Assembly: GCA_003164095.1 (NCBI GenBank)
Contig: PLRX01000030.1
Location: 26,713 to 84,569 of the forward strand
DNA: 57,857 nt
Source: Acidimicrobiaceae bacterium
GTDB taxonomy: Bacteria; Actinomycetota; Acidimicrobiia; Acidimicrobiales; RAAP-2
Reading direction: 5' to 3'
Part shown: in pieces, positions 1 through 7,510 of the stretch
How the letters are laid out: every line of letters begins with the position of its first letter
Numbering within the stretch: position 1 is the first letter of the stretch
Notes under the pieces: generated by a model
The model's database searches: none
Seen by the model: the letters and a program-made list of their open reading frames with translations, nothing else
Told to the model about the DNA's origin: nothing
Translations under genes and position numbers: made by a program

Positions 1-1284
1 GGCAAGAACCTGGTCGACATCATCCTGACCAACAACGGCTACACGGTGCGGAACCTCGGCATCAAGATCGGTATCGGCGAAATGGCCGCCGCAGTCGAGG
101 AGTTCGGCGCCGACGCCATCGGCATGAGCGGACTGCTGGTGAAGTCCACGCTGATCATGCGCGAGAACCTGGATGAACTCAACCGCCGTGGCCTCTCCCA
201 CATCCCGGTCATCCTTGGCGGGGCGGCACTGACCCGCACCTACGTGGAGCGCGACCTGCGCCAGGTGTACGACGGGCGGCTCTTCTACGGCAAGGACGCC
301 TTCGAGGGCCTGCGCACGATGGACCGCCTCGTCGAGATGCGCAAGACGGGCGAGGACGACCCAGCATTCGGCACCGAGCTCGGCGGACGCGACCTCGGCC
401 CCCGCAAGAGCGAGCTGCGCAAGCAGGCCGCGGAGGAGGCCCGCGCCCGCGGCGAGCACCTACCGGCGCGGGCGCCTGGCGTGACGGACGACAACCCGCT
501 GTTCACGCCGCCCTTCGTTGGCAGTCGGGTGGCCAAGGGGATGGCGCTCGACGACATCGCCGCCTACCTCAACGAGACCGCGCTCTTCCGCAACCAGTGG
601 GGCTTCCGGCCGGAGAAGGGCGAGGACGACCCTGCCTTCAAGGATCGGGTCCGGTCGAAGCTGCGCCAGGAACTGGCGACGGCCAAGGCCGAGCAGCTGC
701 TGCTCCCCCAGGTGGCTTGGGGCCATTTCGCGGCCAACGCCGACGGGGACGACCTAGTCATCTGGACCGATGAGTCGCGCACGACCGAGCAGATGCGCTT
801 CTCCTTCCCCCGGCAGGTCGAGGACCCCTACCTGTGCATCGCCGACTTCTATCGGACCATCGACTCGGGTGAGTCGGACTTCGCCAGCTTCCAGGTCGTG
901 ACCATGGGCTCCCGCGTGTCCGAGGAGGCCGCCCGCCTGTTCGCCGCCGACGAGTACCAGCAGTACCTGTACCTGCACGGCCTCGGCGTCGAGATGGCCG
1001 AGGCGCTGGCCGAGTACTGGCACCGACGCATCCGCGAGGAACTCGGCTTCGCCGACGAGGACGGTCCGACGCTGACCGGGCTGTTCCGCCAGAAGTACCG
1101 TGGAGGCCGCTACTCGTGGGGCTACCCGGCCTGTCCGAGGCTCGAGGACAACGCAAAGGTCGTCGAGCTCCTCGGGGCCGACATGATCGGTGTCGAGGTC
1201 AGTGAGGGGTTCCAGCTCCACCCGGAGCAGTCGACCACCGCGATCATCTGCCACCACCCCCAGGCCAAGTACTTCGTCGCCTGA
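1..1284 (+). CDS. metH: Cobalamin-dependent methionine synthase, C-terminal part (5' truncated)
   Basis: Transfers a methyl group from methyl-cobalamin to homocysteine. The frame is open from base 1, so the gene enters from the left; 427 codons are present. The window opens at the GKN that follows the cobalamin-ligand motif DxHxxG, so the ligand histidine itself lies outside. The B12-binding Rossmann part continues with a GMSGL motif and PVILGGA (about residues 42-75). Next comes the AdoMet-binding reactivation domain (about 165-420), ending in the characteristic GYPACP. The folate and homocysteine domains must lie upstream. Family assignment is firm; nothing suggests damage apart from the window edge. 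Confidence 0.96.
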   Translation, partial: GKNLVDIILTNNGYTVRNLGIKIGIGEMAAAVEEFGADAIGMSGLLVKSTLIMRENLDELNRRGLSHIPVILGGAALTRTYVERDLRQVYDGRLFYGKDAFEGLRTMDRLVEMRKTGEDDPAFGTELGGRDLGPRKSELRKQAAEEARARGEHLPARAPGVTDDNPLFTPPFVGSRVAKGMALDDIAAYLNETALFRNQWGFRPEKGEDDPAFKDRVRSKLRQELATAKAEQLLLPQVAWGHFAANADGDDLVIWTDESRTTEQMRFSFPRQVEDPYLCIADFYRTIDSGESDFASFQVVTMGSRVSEEAARLFAADEYQQYLYLHGLGVEMAEALAEYWHRRIREELGFADEDGPTLTGLFRQKYRGGRYSWGYPACPRLEDNAKVVELLGADMIGVEVSEGFQLHPEQSTTAIICHHPQAKYFVA

Positions 1285-1360
1285 CGTTCCGACTCCCGAC
1301 GTTCCGGCTCCCGACGTCCTGACGTCCTGACGTCCTGACGTCCTGACGTCCTGACGCTCC
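1283..1360. repeat. Short tandem repeats starting at the metH stop codon
   Basis: Two 15-bp copies (gacgttccgactccc, one mismatch) at 1283-1312 are followed by five perfect copies of the 8-mer gacgtcct at 1313-1352 and one decayed copy at 1353-1360. The array overlaps the metH TGA. It is non-coding and looks like a slippage minisatellite. The stretch 1285-1579 otherwise holds only the 12-bp repeat and promoter listed next. Confidence 0.9.
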
Positions 1361-1478
1361 GATGCGCCGGGAGTCCGACCAGGACCCAGCGACCGCGACG
1401 CGGAACGCAACCAGCGCTCCGGGCATGCCCGACCTCCCAGCGGGTGCAACCGGTGCTGCACCGGGCCACCCTCGTCGG

Positions 1479-1508
1479 GCCCGCATCCAGGCCCGCATCC
1501 AGGCCCGC
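1479..1508. repeat. 12-bp tandem repeat, 2.5 copies
   Basis: Unit gcccgcatccag occurs twice without mismatch and a third time as its first six bases. It lies in the non-coding gap between metH and the next gene. No function is visible. Confidence 0.8.
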
Positions 1509-1548
1509 GAGGAGCGGGCACGATCCCGACGTGATGCGCCGGTGTCAG

Positions 1549-1554
1549 TAGATT
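1549..1554 (+). promoter_or_regulatory. Possible -10 box (TAGATT) for the membrane protein gene
   Basis: TAGATT fits the TANNNT pattern seen repeatedly in this window. It lies 9 nt before a GGAGGGA ribosome-binding site (1564-1570), so the predicted leader is short. No convincing -35 was seen. Confidence 0.4.
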
Positions 1555-1579
1555 GGTCGTCGTGGAGGGAGTCGCCCTG

Positions 1580-2359
1580 ATGGGAAGCGGGTTGGATGCG
1601 TCGCTGACGGGCAGCGGTCGACTCGAGGTCGCCCTCGTCGGCGCCATCGTCGTGCTCGCCGTTTTTCTCCTGTTCTTCCGCTTCCTCCGGAGCTCGAACC
1701 AAAAGCGCCGCAGAGGTGCCTCCGCCTACTTCGACAAGAGCGCCGCCAACCGGGGTCGGTCCGACCGCGACACGTCTACGGGCACCTCGGTCTATCCCTC
1801 CACCAGACCGGGCGTGCCACAGCCCATGGCCCCGTCGTTCGCCGCACCCCTCAGAGGGATGACCCAGAAGGACGACAGGTCGAAGCAGGGTCGGACCGGC
1901 CCGACGCCCGCACCGACGCCCGCACCGGGGCCCGGCACGGCGTCCAATTCCTCGGCGACGGCGGCGGGAGTCCCGCCATTCGTCGGACCTGCGCCCGGAG
2001 TGACCACCCCGTCCCGAGCCGCTCCTCCGGTGAAGTCCCCCGTCCTCGATCCCGTTCCACCGCTCCGGTCCGAGGGGATCACCATGCCACCCGACCGACG
2101 ATCAGCGCCCCAGGGCACCGGGTCGGTCGAGCAAACTCCGGCGTCGCGGCGGACCGCCGTTCCCGCCAACCTGCCGCCGATGACACCGCCTCCGTCGGCC
2201 GGTGCCTCGCCGCCAACGCCCACCGGGGCGGGTGCCGAGGCAGATGACGGGCCGAGCCACAACGAGGAGTCCGACCCGCCTTCGGACCCGCCTTCGGACC
2301 CGACTACCGGGCCGGATGCCGACCGGGAGCCGGACACCGACGTGACGCCTGACGCCTGA
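1580..2359 (+). CDS. Single-pass membrane protein with long Pro/Thr-rich tail
   Basis: Unrecognised protein of about 259 residues. After a short polar start there is one strongly hydrophobic segment (about residues 16-34: VALVGAIVVLAVFLLFF), followed by a basic stop-transfer (SNQKRRRG). The remaining 210 residues are rich in Pro, Ser, Thr, Ala and Asp and look disordered. The expected topology is a short outside N-terminus and a cytoplasmic tail. The start is the ATG at 1580, because GGAGGGA sits 9 nt upstream; an in-frame TTG at 1553 would lie before that site. It converges with the SDR gene at 2443. Function unknown. Confidence 0.7.
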   Translation: MGSGLDASLTGSGRLEVALVGAIVVLAVFLLFFRFLRSSNQKRRRGASAYFDKSAANRGRSDRDTSTGTSVYPSTRPGVPQPMAPSFAAPLRGMTQKDDRSKQGRTGPTPAPTPAPGPGTASNSSATAAGVPPFVGPAPGVTTPSRAAPPVKSPVLDPVPPLRSEGITMPPDRRSAPQGTGSVEQTPASRRTAVPANLPPMTPPPSAGASPPTPTGAGAEADDGPSHNEESDPPSDPPSDPTTGPDADREPDTDVTPDA

Positions 2360-2360
2360 C
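2343..2360. repeat. 7-bp tandem repeat ending in a stop codon
   Basis: tgacgcc occurs twice and is followed by TGAC. The TGA of the third, partial copy is the stop codon of the preceding gene. It resembles the stop-associated repeats after metH and sufU. Confidence 0.7.
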
Positions 2361-2368
2361 ACGGCGGC

Positions 2369-2390
2369 CGGGTCGCCACCGAGCGACCCG
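2369..2390. terminator. Stem-loop between convergent genes
   Basis: CGGGTCGC, a 6-nt loop, then GCGACCCG gives a perfect 8-bp GC-rich stem 10 nt past the upstream stop codon. It lies between two convergent genes and could serve both strands. There is no T tract. Confidence 0.55.
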
Positions 2391-2442
2391 CCTTCGGACC
2401 GCAGCGACCTGGTGCCACGGTCGCGCCCGTGCGGCCGGGTCC

Positions 2443-3168
2443 TCAGAGTGCCAGTGTCGAGCCCCCGTCGACCACGATGGCGGAACCGTTGACGAATCCC
2501 GCCTGGGCCGAGCACAGGAACGCGGTGACGGCCCCGAAGTCCGACGGGTCGCCCATCACCCCTGCGCCACCCAGCTGTTTCATGCGGTCGGTGGCGTGCG
2601 GGCCGGGGCAGACCATGTTGAGGGTGATCCCGCTCGACTCCGAGGCGAGGTCCTGGGCGGCCGTCTTGATCCACGCCCACAGCCCGGTACGGGCCGTGTT
2701 GGAGAGCGCCAGCATCGGTGCCGCCTGCTTGACGGTGTACGACGTGATGCAGCAGATCCGACCCCATCCCGCCGGCCGCATGTGTGGCAACGCCTCGCGC
2801 ACCAGCCGCACCGAGGTCAGCAGGTTGGCGTTGAGGGCGGCCTCCAATTGCTCGTCGCCGAGGTCCAGGGCCCGTCCTGGCGGCGGGCCACCGGCGTTGG
2901 CCACGAGGATGTCCAGCCCACCGAACCGCTCGACGGTGGCCGCCACCAGGCGGGCCGGCTCATCGGGATCGGTCACGTCGCCGGCGCGCACGTCGACGGA
3001 AGCGCCGAGTGAGGCCACCTCGTCCCGGGTCGCCGCCAGGGTGGACACGTCCCGGCCCGACAGCATGACGCGCACCCCCTCGGCGGCGAGCGCCAGCGCG
3101 GTGGCCCGTCCGAGGCCTTTCGACCCTGCGGTCACGAGCGCCACCTTGCCCTCGATGCCGAGATCCAT
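2443..3168 (-). CDS. SDR-family protein lacking the YxxxK catalytic pair
   Basis: Protein of 241 residues with a Rossmann fold: cofactor motif TAGSKGLG (13-20), NAGG (91-94) and a C-terminal VDGG. The family normally uses Ser-Tyr-Lys catalysis. Ser143 is present, but the Tyr and Lys positions, 13 and 17 residues on, are Ser156 and Arg160 (LSNTARTG). A minor branch of FabG-like SDRs shows the same loss, so it may be non-catalytic or use other residues. The ATG follows AGGAGGG at 5 nt, and that site overlaps the stop region of the peptidase gene upstream. It is the last gene of the lpd operon. Confidence 0.85.
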   Translation of the reverse strand: MDLGIEGKVALVTAGSKGLGRATALALAAEGVRVMLSGRDVSTLAATRDEVASLGASVDVRAGDVTDPDEPARLVAATVERFGGLDILVANAGGPPPGRALDLGDEQLEAALNANLLTSVRLVREALPHMRPAGWGRICCITSYTVKQAAPMLALSNTARTGLWAWIKTAAQDLASESSGITLNMVCPGPHATDRMKQLGGAGVMGDPSDFGAVTAFLCSAQAGFVNGSAIVVDGGSTLAL

Positions 3169-3179
3169 GACGTCCCTCC

Positions 3180-4328
3180 TCAGTGGTCAACGACGACGAG
3201 GCCATGGTCCACGGTGTTGAGCGGATCGGGCCGACCGTCCGACCCGATCACCACGATGTCCTCCAGGCGCATGCCAAAGCAGCCCTCCAGGTAGATGCCG
3301 GGCTCGACCGAGAAGGCGTGGCCGGGCACCAGCGGGGCATCGTTGCCCACCACCAGGTACGGATCCTCGTGCTCCTCGATCCCGATGCCGTGACCGGTCC
3401 GGTGCACGAAGAGGTGCCCGAAACCGGCGGCGTCGATGGCATCCCGGGCAACGGCGTCGACCGCGGCGGCCGTCGCACCGGCCACGGCCGCCTCGACCGC
3501 CGACTGCTGGGCCGCCTGCAGAACGTCGTAACACTCGCGTATCTCGGGCGACGGCTCGCCGGTGACGACCGTCCGGGTGATGTCCGAGCAGTAGCCGACG
3601 TCACCGTCGAGCGACAGCGTGCCCCCGAAGTCACAGACGACTGTCTCGTCCGGCCCTATGACCCGGTCCCCGGGCTCGTGGTGGGGGCTGGCCGCGTTCG
3701 GTCCGCTGCCCACGATGGCGAAATTCACGGCACTGTGCCCTTCGGCGACCAAGAGCGCGCCCAGGTCGGCGGAGACTGCCGCCTCCGTCCGGCCGAGGAG
3801 CGGGATCCCGCCCGACTGCAGCACCACCGCCACGCGGTCGGCAGCGGCACCAGCCGCTCGGAGCGCCGCCACCTCCGCTGCGTCCTTGACGGCCCGGATG
3901 GGCGAGGTGACGGTCGATGCCTCGATCCACCGGGCGTCGGGCAGACGACGCTGGAGGGCGAGCGTCGTCGTGGCCCACGCCCGATCGGACAGTGCGAACC
4001 GGCCCGACGACACGCCGGCCACCTGGTCCACGACGAGGTCGACGGGATCCACGTCGTCCGCCCAGGGCAGCACGTCGAACAGTCCGTCGGCGCCGGGCAC
4101 CCGGGGCGCCTCCAGCCGGGGCACCACCAGGACCGGGTCGCCGACCAGCGGCAGGACCAGGAGCGTGAGGCGCTCCAGCGGCATGGCCCGGTACCCGGTC
4201 AGCCACGGCAGGTCGGCCCCGTGCGAGAGCAGGAGGACGTCCACCCCGGTCTCCTCCATACGGGCCCGCACCCGGGCCATGCGGGAGCGGCGGGCCTCGA
4301 GGGCCTGGGGGCTGAGTTCGTCCGACAT
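3180..4328 (-). CDS. M24-family metallopeptidase (Xaa-Pro dipeptidase/aminopeptidase)
   Basis: Cleaves Xaa-Pro bonds in family members, using two metal ions. The protein has 382 residues: a creatinase-like N-terminal domain (about 1-135) and a pita-bread catalytic domain. The metal-ligand segments are visible: CDFGGTLSLDG and CSDITRTV with the two Asp, the His in HRTGHGIG, Glu in FSVEPGIY and Glu in GMRLEDIV. The start is the ATG at 4328, only 4 nt past the lipB-lipA stop. A longer open frame runs upstream but lies inside lipA and has no family similarity. Likely cytoplasmic and co-transcribed with the lipoylation genes. Confidence 0.92.
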   Translation of the reverse strand: MSDELSPQALEARRSRMARVRARMEETGVDVLLLSHGADLPWLTGYRAMPLERLTLLVLPLVGDPVLVVPRLEAPRVPGADGLFDVLPWADDVDPVDLVVDQVAGVSSGRFALSDRAWATTTLALQRRLPDARWIEASTVTSPIRAVKDAAEVAALRAAGAAADRVAVVLQSGGIPLLGRTEAAVSADLGALLVAEGHSAVNFAIVGSGPNAASPHHEPGDRVIGPDETVVCDFGGTLSLDGDVGYCSDITRTVVTGEPSPEIRECYDVLQAAQQSAVEAAVAGATAAAVDAVARDAIDAAGFGHLFVHRTGHGIGIEEHEDPYLVVGNDAPLVPGHAFSVEPGIYLEGCFGMRLEDIVVIGSDGRPDPLNTVDHGLVVVDH

Positions 4329-4332
4329 CGGC

Positions 4333-6042
4333 TCAGCGGACCGACATCGAGACGGGCACGGGGGCCGAGGCGCCGGACGAGGCGTCCGCCGCTTCACGTG
4401 CGTGGTAGCTGGACCGGGTGAGCGGCGACGCCTGGACGTGGGCGAAGCCGAGCGCCATGCCGGCCCGGCGCAGTCCGTCGAACTCCTCCGGCGTCCACCA
4501 CCGGGCCACCGGGAGGTGTGAGGCGCTCGGGCGGAGGTACTGCCCGAGGGTGACGATGTCGACCCCGACAGCACGCAGGTCGGCCAGCGCCGCGAGCACT
4601 TCGTCCTCCCGTTCGCCCATGCCGAGGATGATCCCCGACTTGGTGGTGAAGCCGGCGTCGGCCGACCGGGCAAGCACGGTCAGGCTGCGGGCATAGCCGG
4701 CGGACGGTCGGACGGCCCGCTGCAGGCGCGCCACCGTCTCGATGTTGTGGTTGAGCACGTCGGGGCGGGCGTCGAGGATGGTCCTGAGGGAGTCGCGGTC
4801 CCCTTTGACATCGGAGATGAGGACCTCGACCGCGGTCAACGGGCTTGCCGCACGGATGGCGGCGATGGTCTCGGCGAAGGCCACGGCACCGCCGTCGGCC
4901 AGGTCGTCGCGGGCGACACATGTGATCACGGCGTGGGCGAGCCCCATCCGGGCGACCGCCTCTGCGACCCGGGTCGGCTCACCCGGGTCGAGCGGGAGCG
5001 GGTGGCGGGTGTCGACCTGGCAGAACCCGCAGGCCCGGGTGCAGCGGGAGCCGTTGATCATGAAGGTCGCGGTGCCCTCCGCCCAGCACTCGTAGATGTT
5101 GGGGCAGCCGGCCTCTTCGCACACGGTCACGAGGTCGTGGTCGCGCATCGAGTGCCGGAGGCCGAGGTACTCGTCGGCCATGGTCGCCTTCACCCGGAGC
5201 CACTCCGGCTTGCGGGACGACAGTGCCACCCCGGCGGCGGGGTCGACGCCCGATCGGGCCATGCGGCGCTCCAGGGCTGTCGCCGAGCCGACCAGCACCA
5301 CCGGCACCCCGCCCGGCGCAGCGTCGCGGGCGCCGTCGGTCACCATGGCGACGTCATCGACCGGTCCCCATACGCGGCCCGCTGCAGCGATCACCGCATC
5401 GACGGCCTCCGCCATGGACACCGCGAACCCCTCGGCGACCAGCGACGTCATGGGGTGGTCGGGGATCCCACATGGCACGATGTGCTCGAACATGGCGAGG
5501 TCGGTGGTCACGTTGAGGCCGAAGCCATGGGTGGTCCGCCCCCGTGAGGTCCGCACCCCGACGGCAGCCACCTTGCGGGGCCCGTCATGTCCGGTGCCGG
5601 TCGCATCGGGGTCGATCCACACACCCGGGTACGTCGGCATCCGACCCACCCGGTCCGCCGGGACGCCGAGGGCGACCAGCGCGTCGATCACCACCTGCTC
5701 GACCTGGCGGACGTGCTCCGGGCCGTGGTGGGGCCCACGCCCGACCGATCGCACCGGGTAGCCGACCAGCTGCCCCGGCCCGTGGTACGTCACGTCGCCG
5801 CCCCGGTCGACGGTCAGGAGGGTCGCGCCCACCGTCGACGGGTCGACCAGCACGTGGGACGGGTCGGCATTCGATCCGAGGGTGTAGACGGGTCCGTGCT
5901 CCATCAGGAACAGGTAGTCGTCGTCCGATCCTGAGGCCACCGCCCGTTGCAGGTCCCACGCCTCCGCGTACGGCACGCGGCCCAGCCACCGGGCGCGGAG
6001 GCCACGTCCCTCCACCTCGGCCGACCGGCGGTCGTCCTCCAC
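4333..6042 (-). CDS. lipB-lipA: LipB-LipA fusion: octanoyltransferase plus lipoyl synthase
   Basis: One uninterrupted frame carries both lipoate-making enzymes. Residues about 10-215 are LipB, which moves octanoyl from ACP to target lysines: RGGDVTYHGPGQ (80-91), Lys157 in RKVAAVG and the acyl-carrying Cys191 in VPCG. Residues about 275-560 are LipA, a radical-SAM enzyme that inserts two sulfurs: auxiliary-cluster cysteines 308, 313 and 319, radical-SAM CxxxCxxC at 334/338/341, and RSSYH near the C-terminus. A linker of roughly 55 residues, starting near VWGPVDD, separates them. No stop codon intervenes. The GTG at 6042 is 7 nt past the E2 stop; 28 further codons are open upstream inside E2 but are not LipB-like. 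The substrate, the E2 lipoyl domain, is encoded just upstream. Confidence 0.93.
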   Translation of the reverse strand: MEDDRRSAEVEGRGLRARWLGRVPYAEAWDLQRAVASGSDDDYLFLMEHGPVYTLGSNADPSHVLVDPSTVGATLLTVDRGGDVTYHGPGQLVGYPVRSVGRGPHHGPEHVRQVEQVVIDALVALGVPADRVGRMPTYPGVWIDPDATGTGHDGPRKVAAVGVRTSRGRTTHGFGLNVTTDLAMFEHIVPCGIPDHPMTSLVAEGFAVSMAEAVDAVIAAAGRVWGPVDDVAMVTDGARDAAPGGVPVVLVGSATALERRMARSGVDPAAGVALSSRKPEWLRVKATMADEYLGLRHSMRDHDLVTVCEEAGCPNIYECWAEGTATFMINGSRCTRACGFCQVDTRHPLPLDPGEPTRVAEAVARMGLAHAVITCVARDDLADGGAVAFAETIAAIRAASPLTAVEVLISDVKGDRDSLRTILDARPDVLNHNIETVARLQRAVRPSAGYARSLTVLARSADAGFTTKSGIILGMGEREDEVLAALADLRAVGVDIVTLGQYLRPSASHLPVARWWTPEEFDGLRRAGMALGFAHVQASPLTRSSYHAREAADASSGASAPVPVSMSVR

Positions 6043-6049
6043 CGTCGGG

Positions 6050-7510
6050 CTAGAGCTCGCCGACCCAGTCGCGGTCGTCGAGGATGGTCGACAGCCGGGA
6101 CAGGAACCGGGCGACGTAGGCGCCATCGACTGCGCGGTGGTCGAAGTTCATCGCCACCAGACCGATCGAATGGATGCCGATGGACTCGGTGCCGTCCGGC
6201 AGCTCCACGACTACCGGCTTTCGGGAGACGCCGTCGGTCGAGAGGATCGCCACCTGGGGCTGATTGATGATCGCCCCCGTGATCAGCGTGCCGAACGGGC
6301 CGGCGTTCGTGATCGAGAACGTCCCACTGCTGATGTCGTCGAGGCTCAGGCGCTTCGTGCGGGCACGATCGGCCACGTCGCGTATCCGCCGGGCCATGCC
6401 CCGCAGGTTGAGCTCCTCGGCGTTGTGCACCACGGGCACGATCAGGCCCTCGTTGTCGAGGTCGACGGCGATGCCCAGGTTGACCTCGTGATGGACGATC
6501 AGCTCGTCGTTGCCCACCGAGGCATTGAGGTGCGGGAACTCGGACAACGCCTCGACGGTGGCCCGCGCCACGAACGGGAGGTAGGTGAGACTGAAGCCCT
6601 CCTCGTCGCGGAACCGCTCGCCGTGGGCCCGGCGAACCTGCTCGACGCGCTCGTAGTCGATTTCCTTGACCATCAACGTGTGGGCCGAGGTCGCCTTCGA
6701 CCGCACCATGTGCTCGGCCGTCCGCCTGCGGATGTTGGTGAACGGCACCACTTCGTCGCGCTCACCGGGCCGCACGCCGTCACTGGTCGGCGTGGCCGCC
6801 CCGGGCGTCGCCGGTAGGGGCGGGGCGGCGGACGGGGCCACCGGTGCCGGATGCTCGGCGCCGATGCTGGGCACCGCCGCCGGCGGACCACCTCGCTCGA
6901 TGACGGCCTCGACGTCGCCGCGGGTGATCCGGCCCTCGAGTCCGGTGCCCCGGATGGTCGCAGGGTCGATGGCGTGGTCGGCCAGGAGCTTGCGGACCAC
7001 CGGTGACAGCACCCGTGCCTGGTCCGCTCCGGCGGGAACGGTCGGAAGGCTCGAAGCAGCCGGGGCGGTCGATGCAGGGGGCACGACCGGCGGCGCGGCG
7101 GACGGCACCGGCTCGTCGGGCAGCGCCGACAGCGGGGCGGCAGCCGCGGGGGCTGGAGACAGCGGGGCGGCCGGAGGGGTAGGTGTCGCAGCCGGCGCAG
7201 ACTCCGCGGCCGCGGCCGGCGCGGGCGCAGCCTCCGGGGTAGGTGCAGCAACGGGGGCGGAACCGTGTGCGGCACCGTCGCCGTCGATGACGGCCAGGGC
7301 GACGCCGACGTCGACGGTGTCCCCCTCCTCGACGAGGATCGCCGTGAGGACCCCGCCAGCAGGAGACGGGACTTCGGAGTCGACCTTGTCGGTCGAAACC
7401 TCGAACAGGGGCTCGTCACGGGCGACGGTGTCGCCGACCGCCTTGAACCACTTGGTGATGGTCCCCTCGGTCACCGTCTCGCCGAGCTGCGGCATGGTCA
7501 CGTCAGCCAA
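6050..7510 (-). CDS. sucB: Dihydrolipoamide acyltransferase (E2) of a 2-oxoacid dehydrogenase complex
   Basis: Core subunit that carries the acyl group on a lipoyl arm. The protein has 486 residues: one lipoyl domain (1-78) with Lys42 in the TDKVDS turn, a long Ala/Pro linker (about 80-160), a peripheral-subunit-binding domain (about 163-200), a second Pro/Ala linker and the catalytic domain ending in DHRAVDG (His458, Asp462). The start is TTG at 7510: GGAAGGGG lies 8 nt before it and the sequence then matches the usual E2 N-terminus. It overlaps lpd by 8 nt. With aceE and lpd in the window it probably serves pyruvate dehydrogenase; a 2-oxoglutarate role cannot be excluded. Confidence 0.93.
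   Translation of the reverse strand: MADVTMPQLGETVTEGTITKWFKAVGDTVARDEPLFEVSTDKVDSEVPSPAGGVLTAILVEEGDTVDVGVALAVIDGDGAAHGSAPVAAPTPEAAPAPAAAAESAPAATPTPPAAPLSPAPAAAAPLSALPDEPVPSAAPPVVPPASTAPAASSLPTVPAGADQARVLSPVVRKLLADHAIDPATIRGTGLEGRITRGDVEAVIERGGPPAAVPSIGAEHPAPVAPSAAPPLPATPGAATPTSDGVRPGERDEVVPFTNIRRRTAEHMVRSKATSAHTLMVKEIDYERVEQVRRAHGERFRDEEGFSLTYLPFVARATVEALSEFPHLNASVGNDELIVHHEVNLGIAVDLDNEGLIVPVVHNAEELNLRGMARRIRDVADRARTKRLSLDDISSGTFSITNAGPFGTLITGAIINQPQVAILSTDGVSRKPVVVELPDGTESIGIHSIGLVAMNFDHRAVDGAYVARFLSRLSTILDDRDWVGEL

Noticed and set aside
1313-1352. Possible CRISPR array at the gacgtcct repeats
   Set aside because: Units are 8 bp, directly adjacent, with no spacers; it is a simple tandem repeat.
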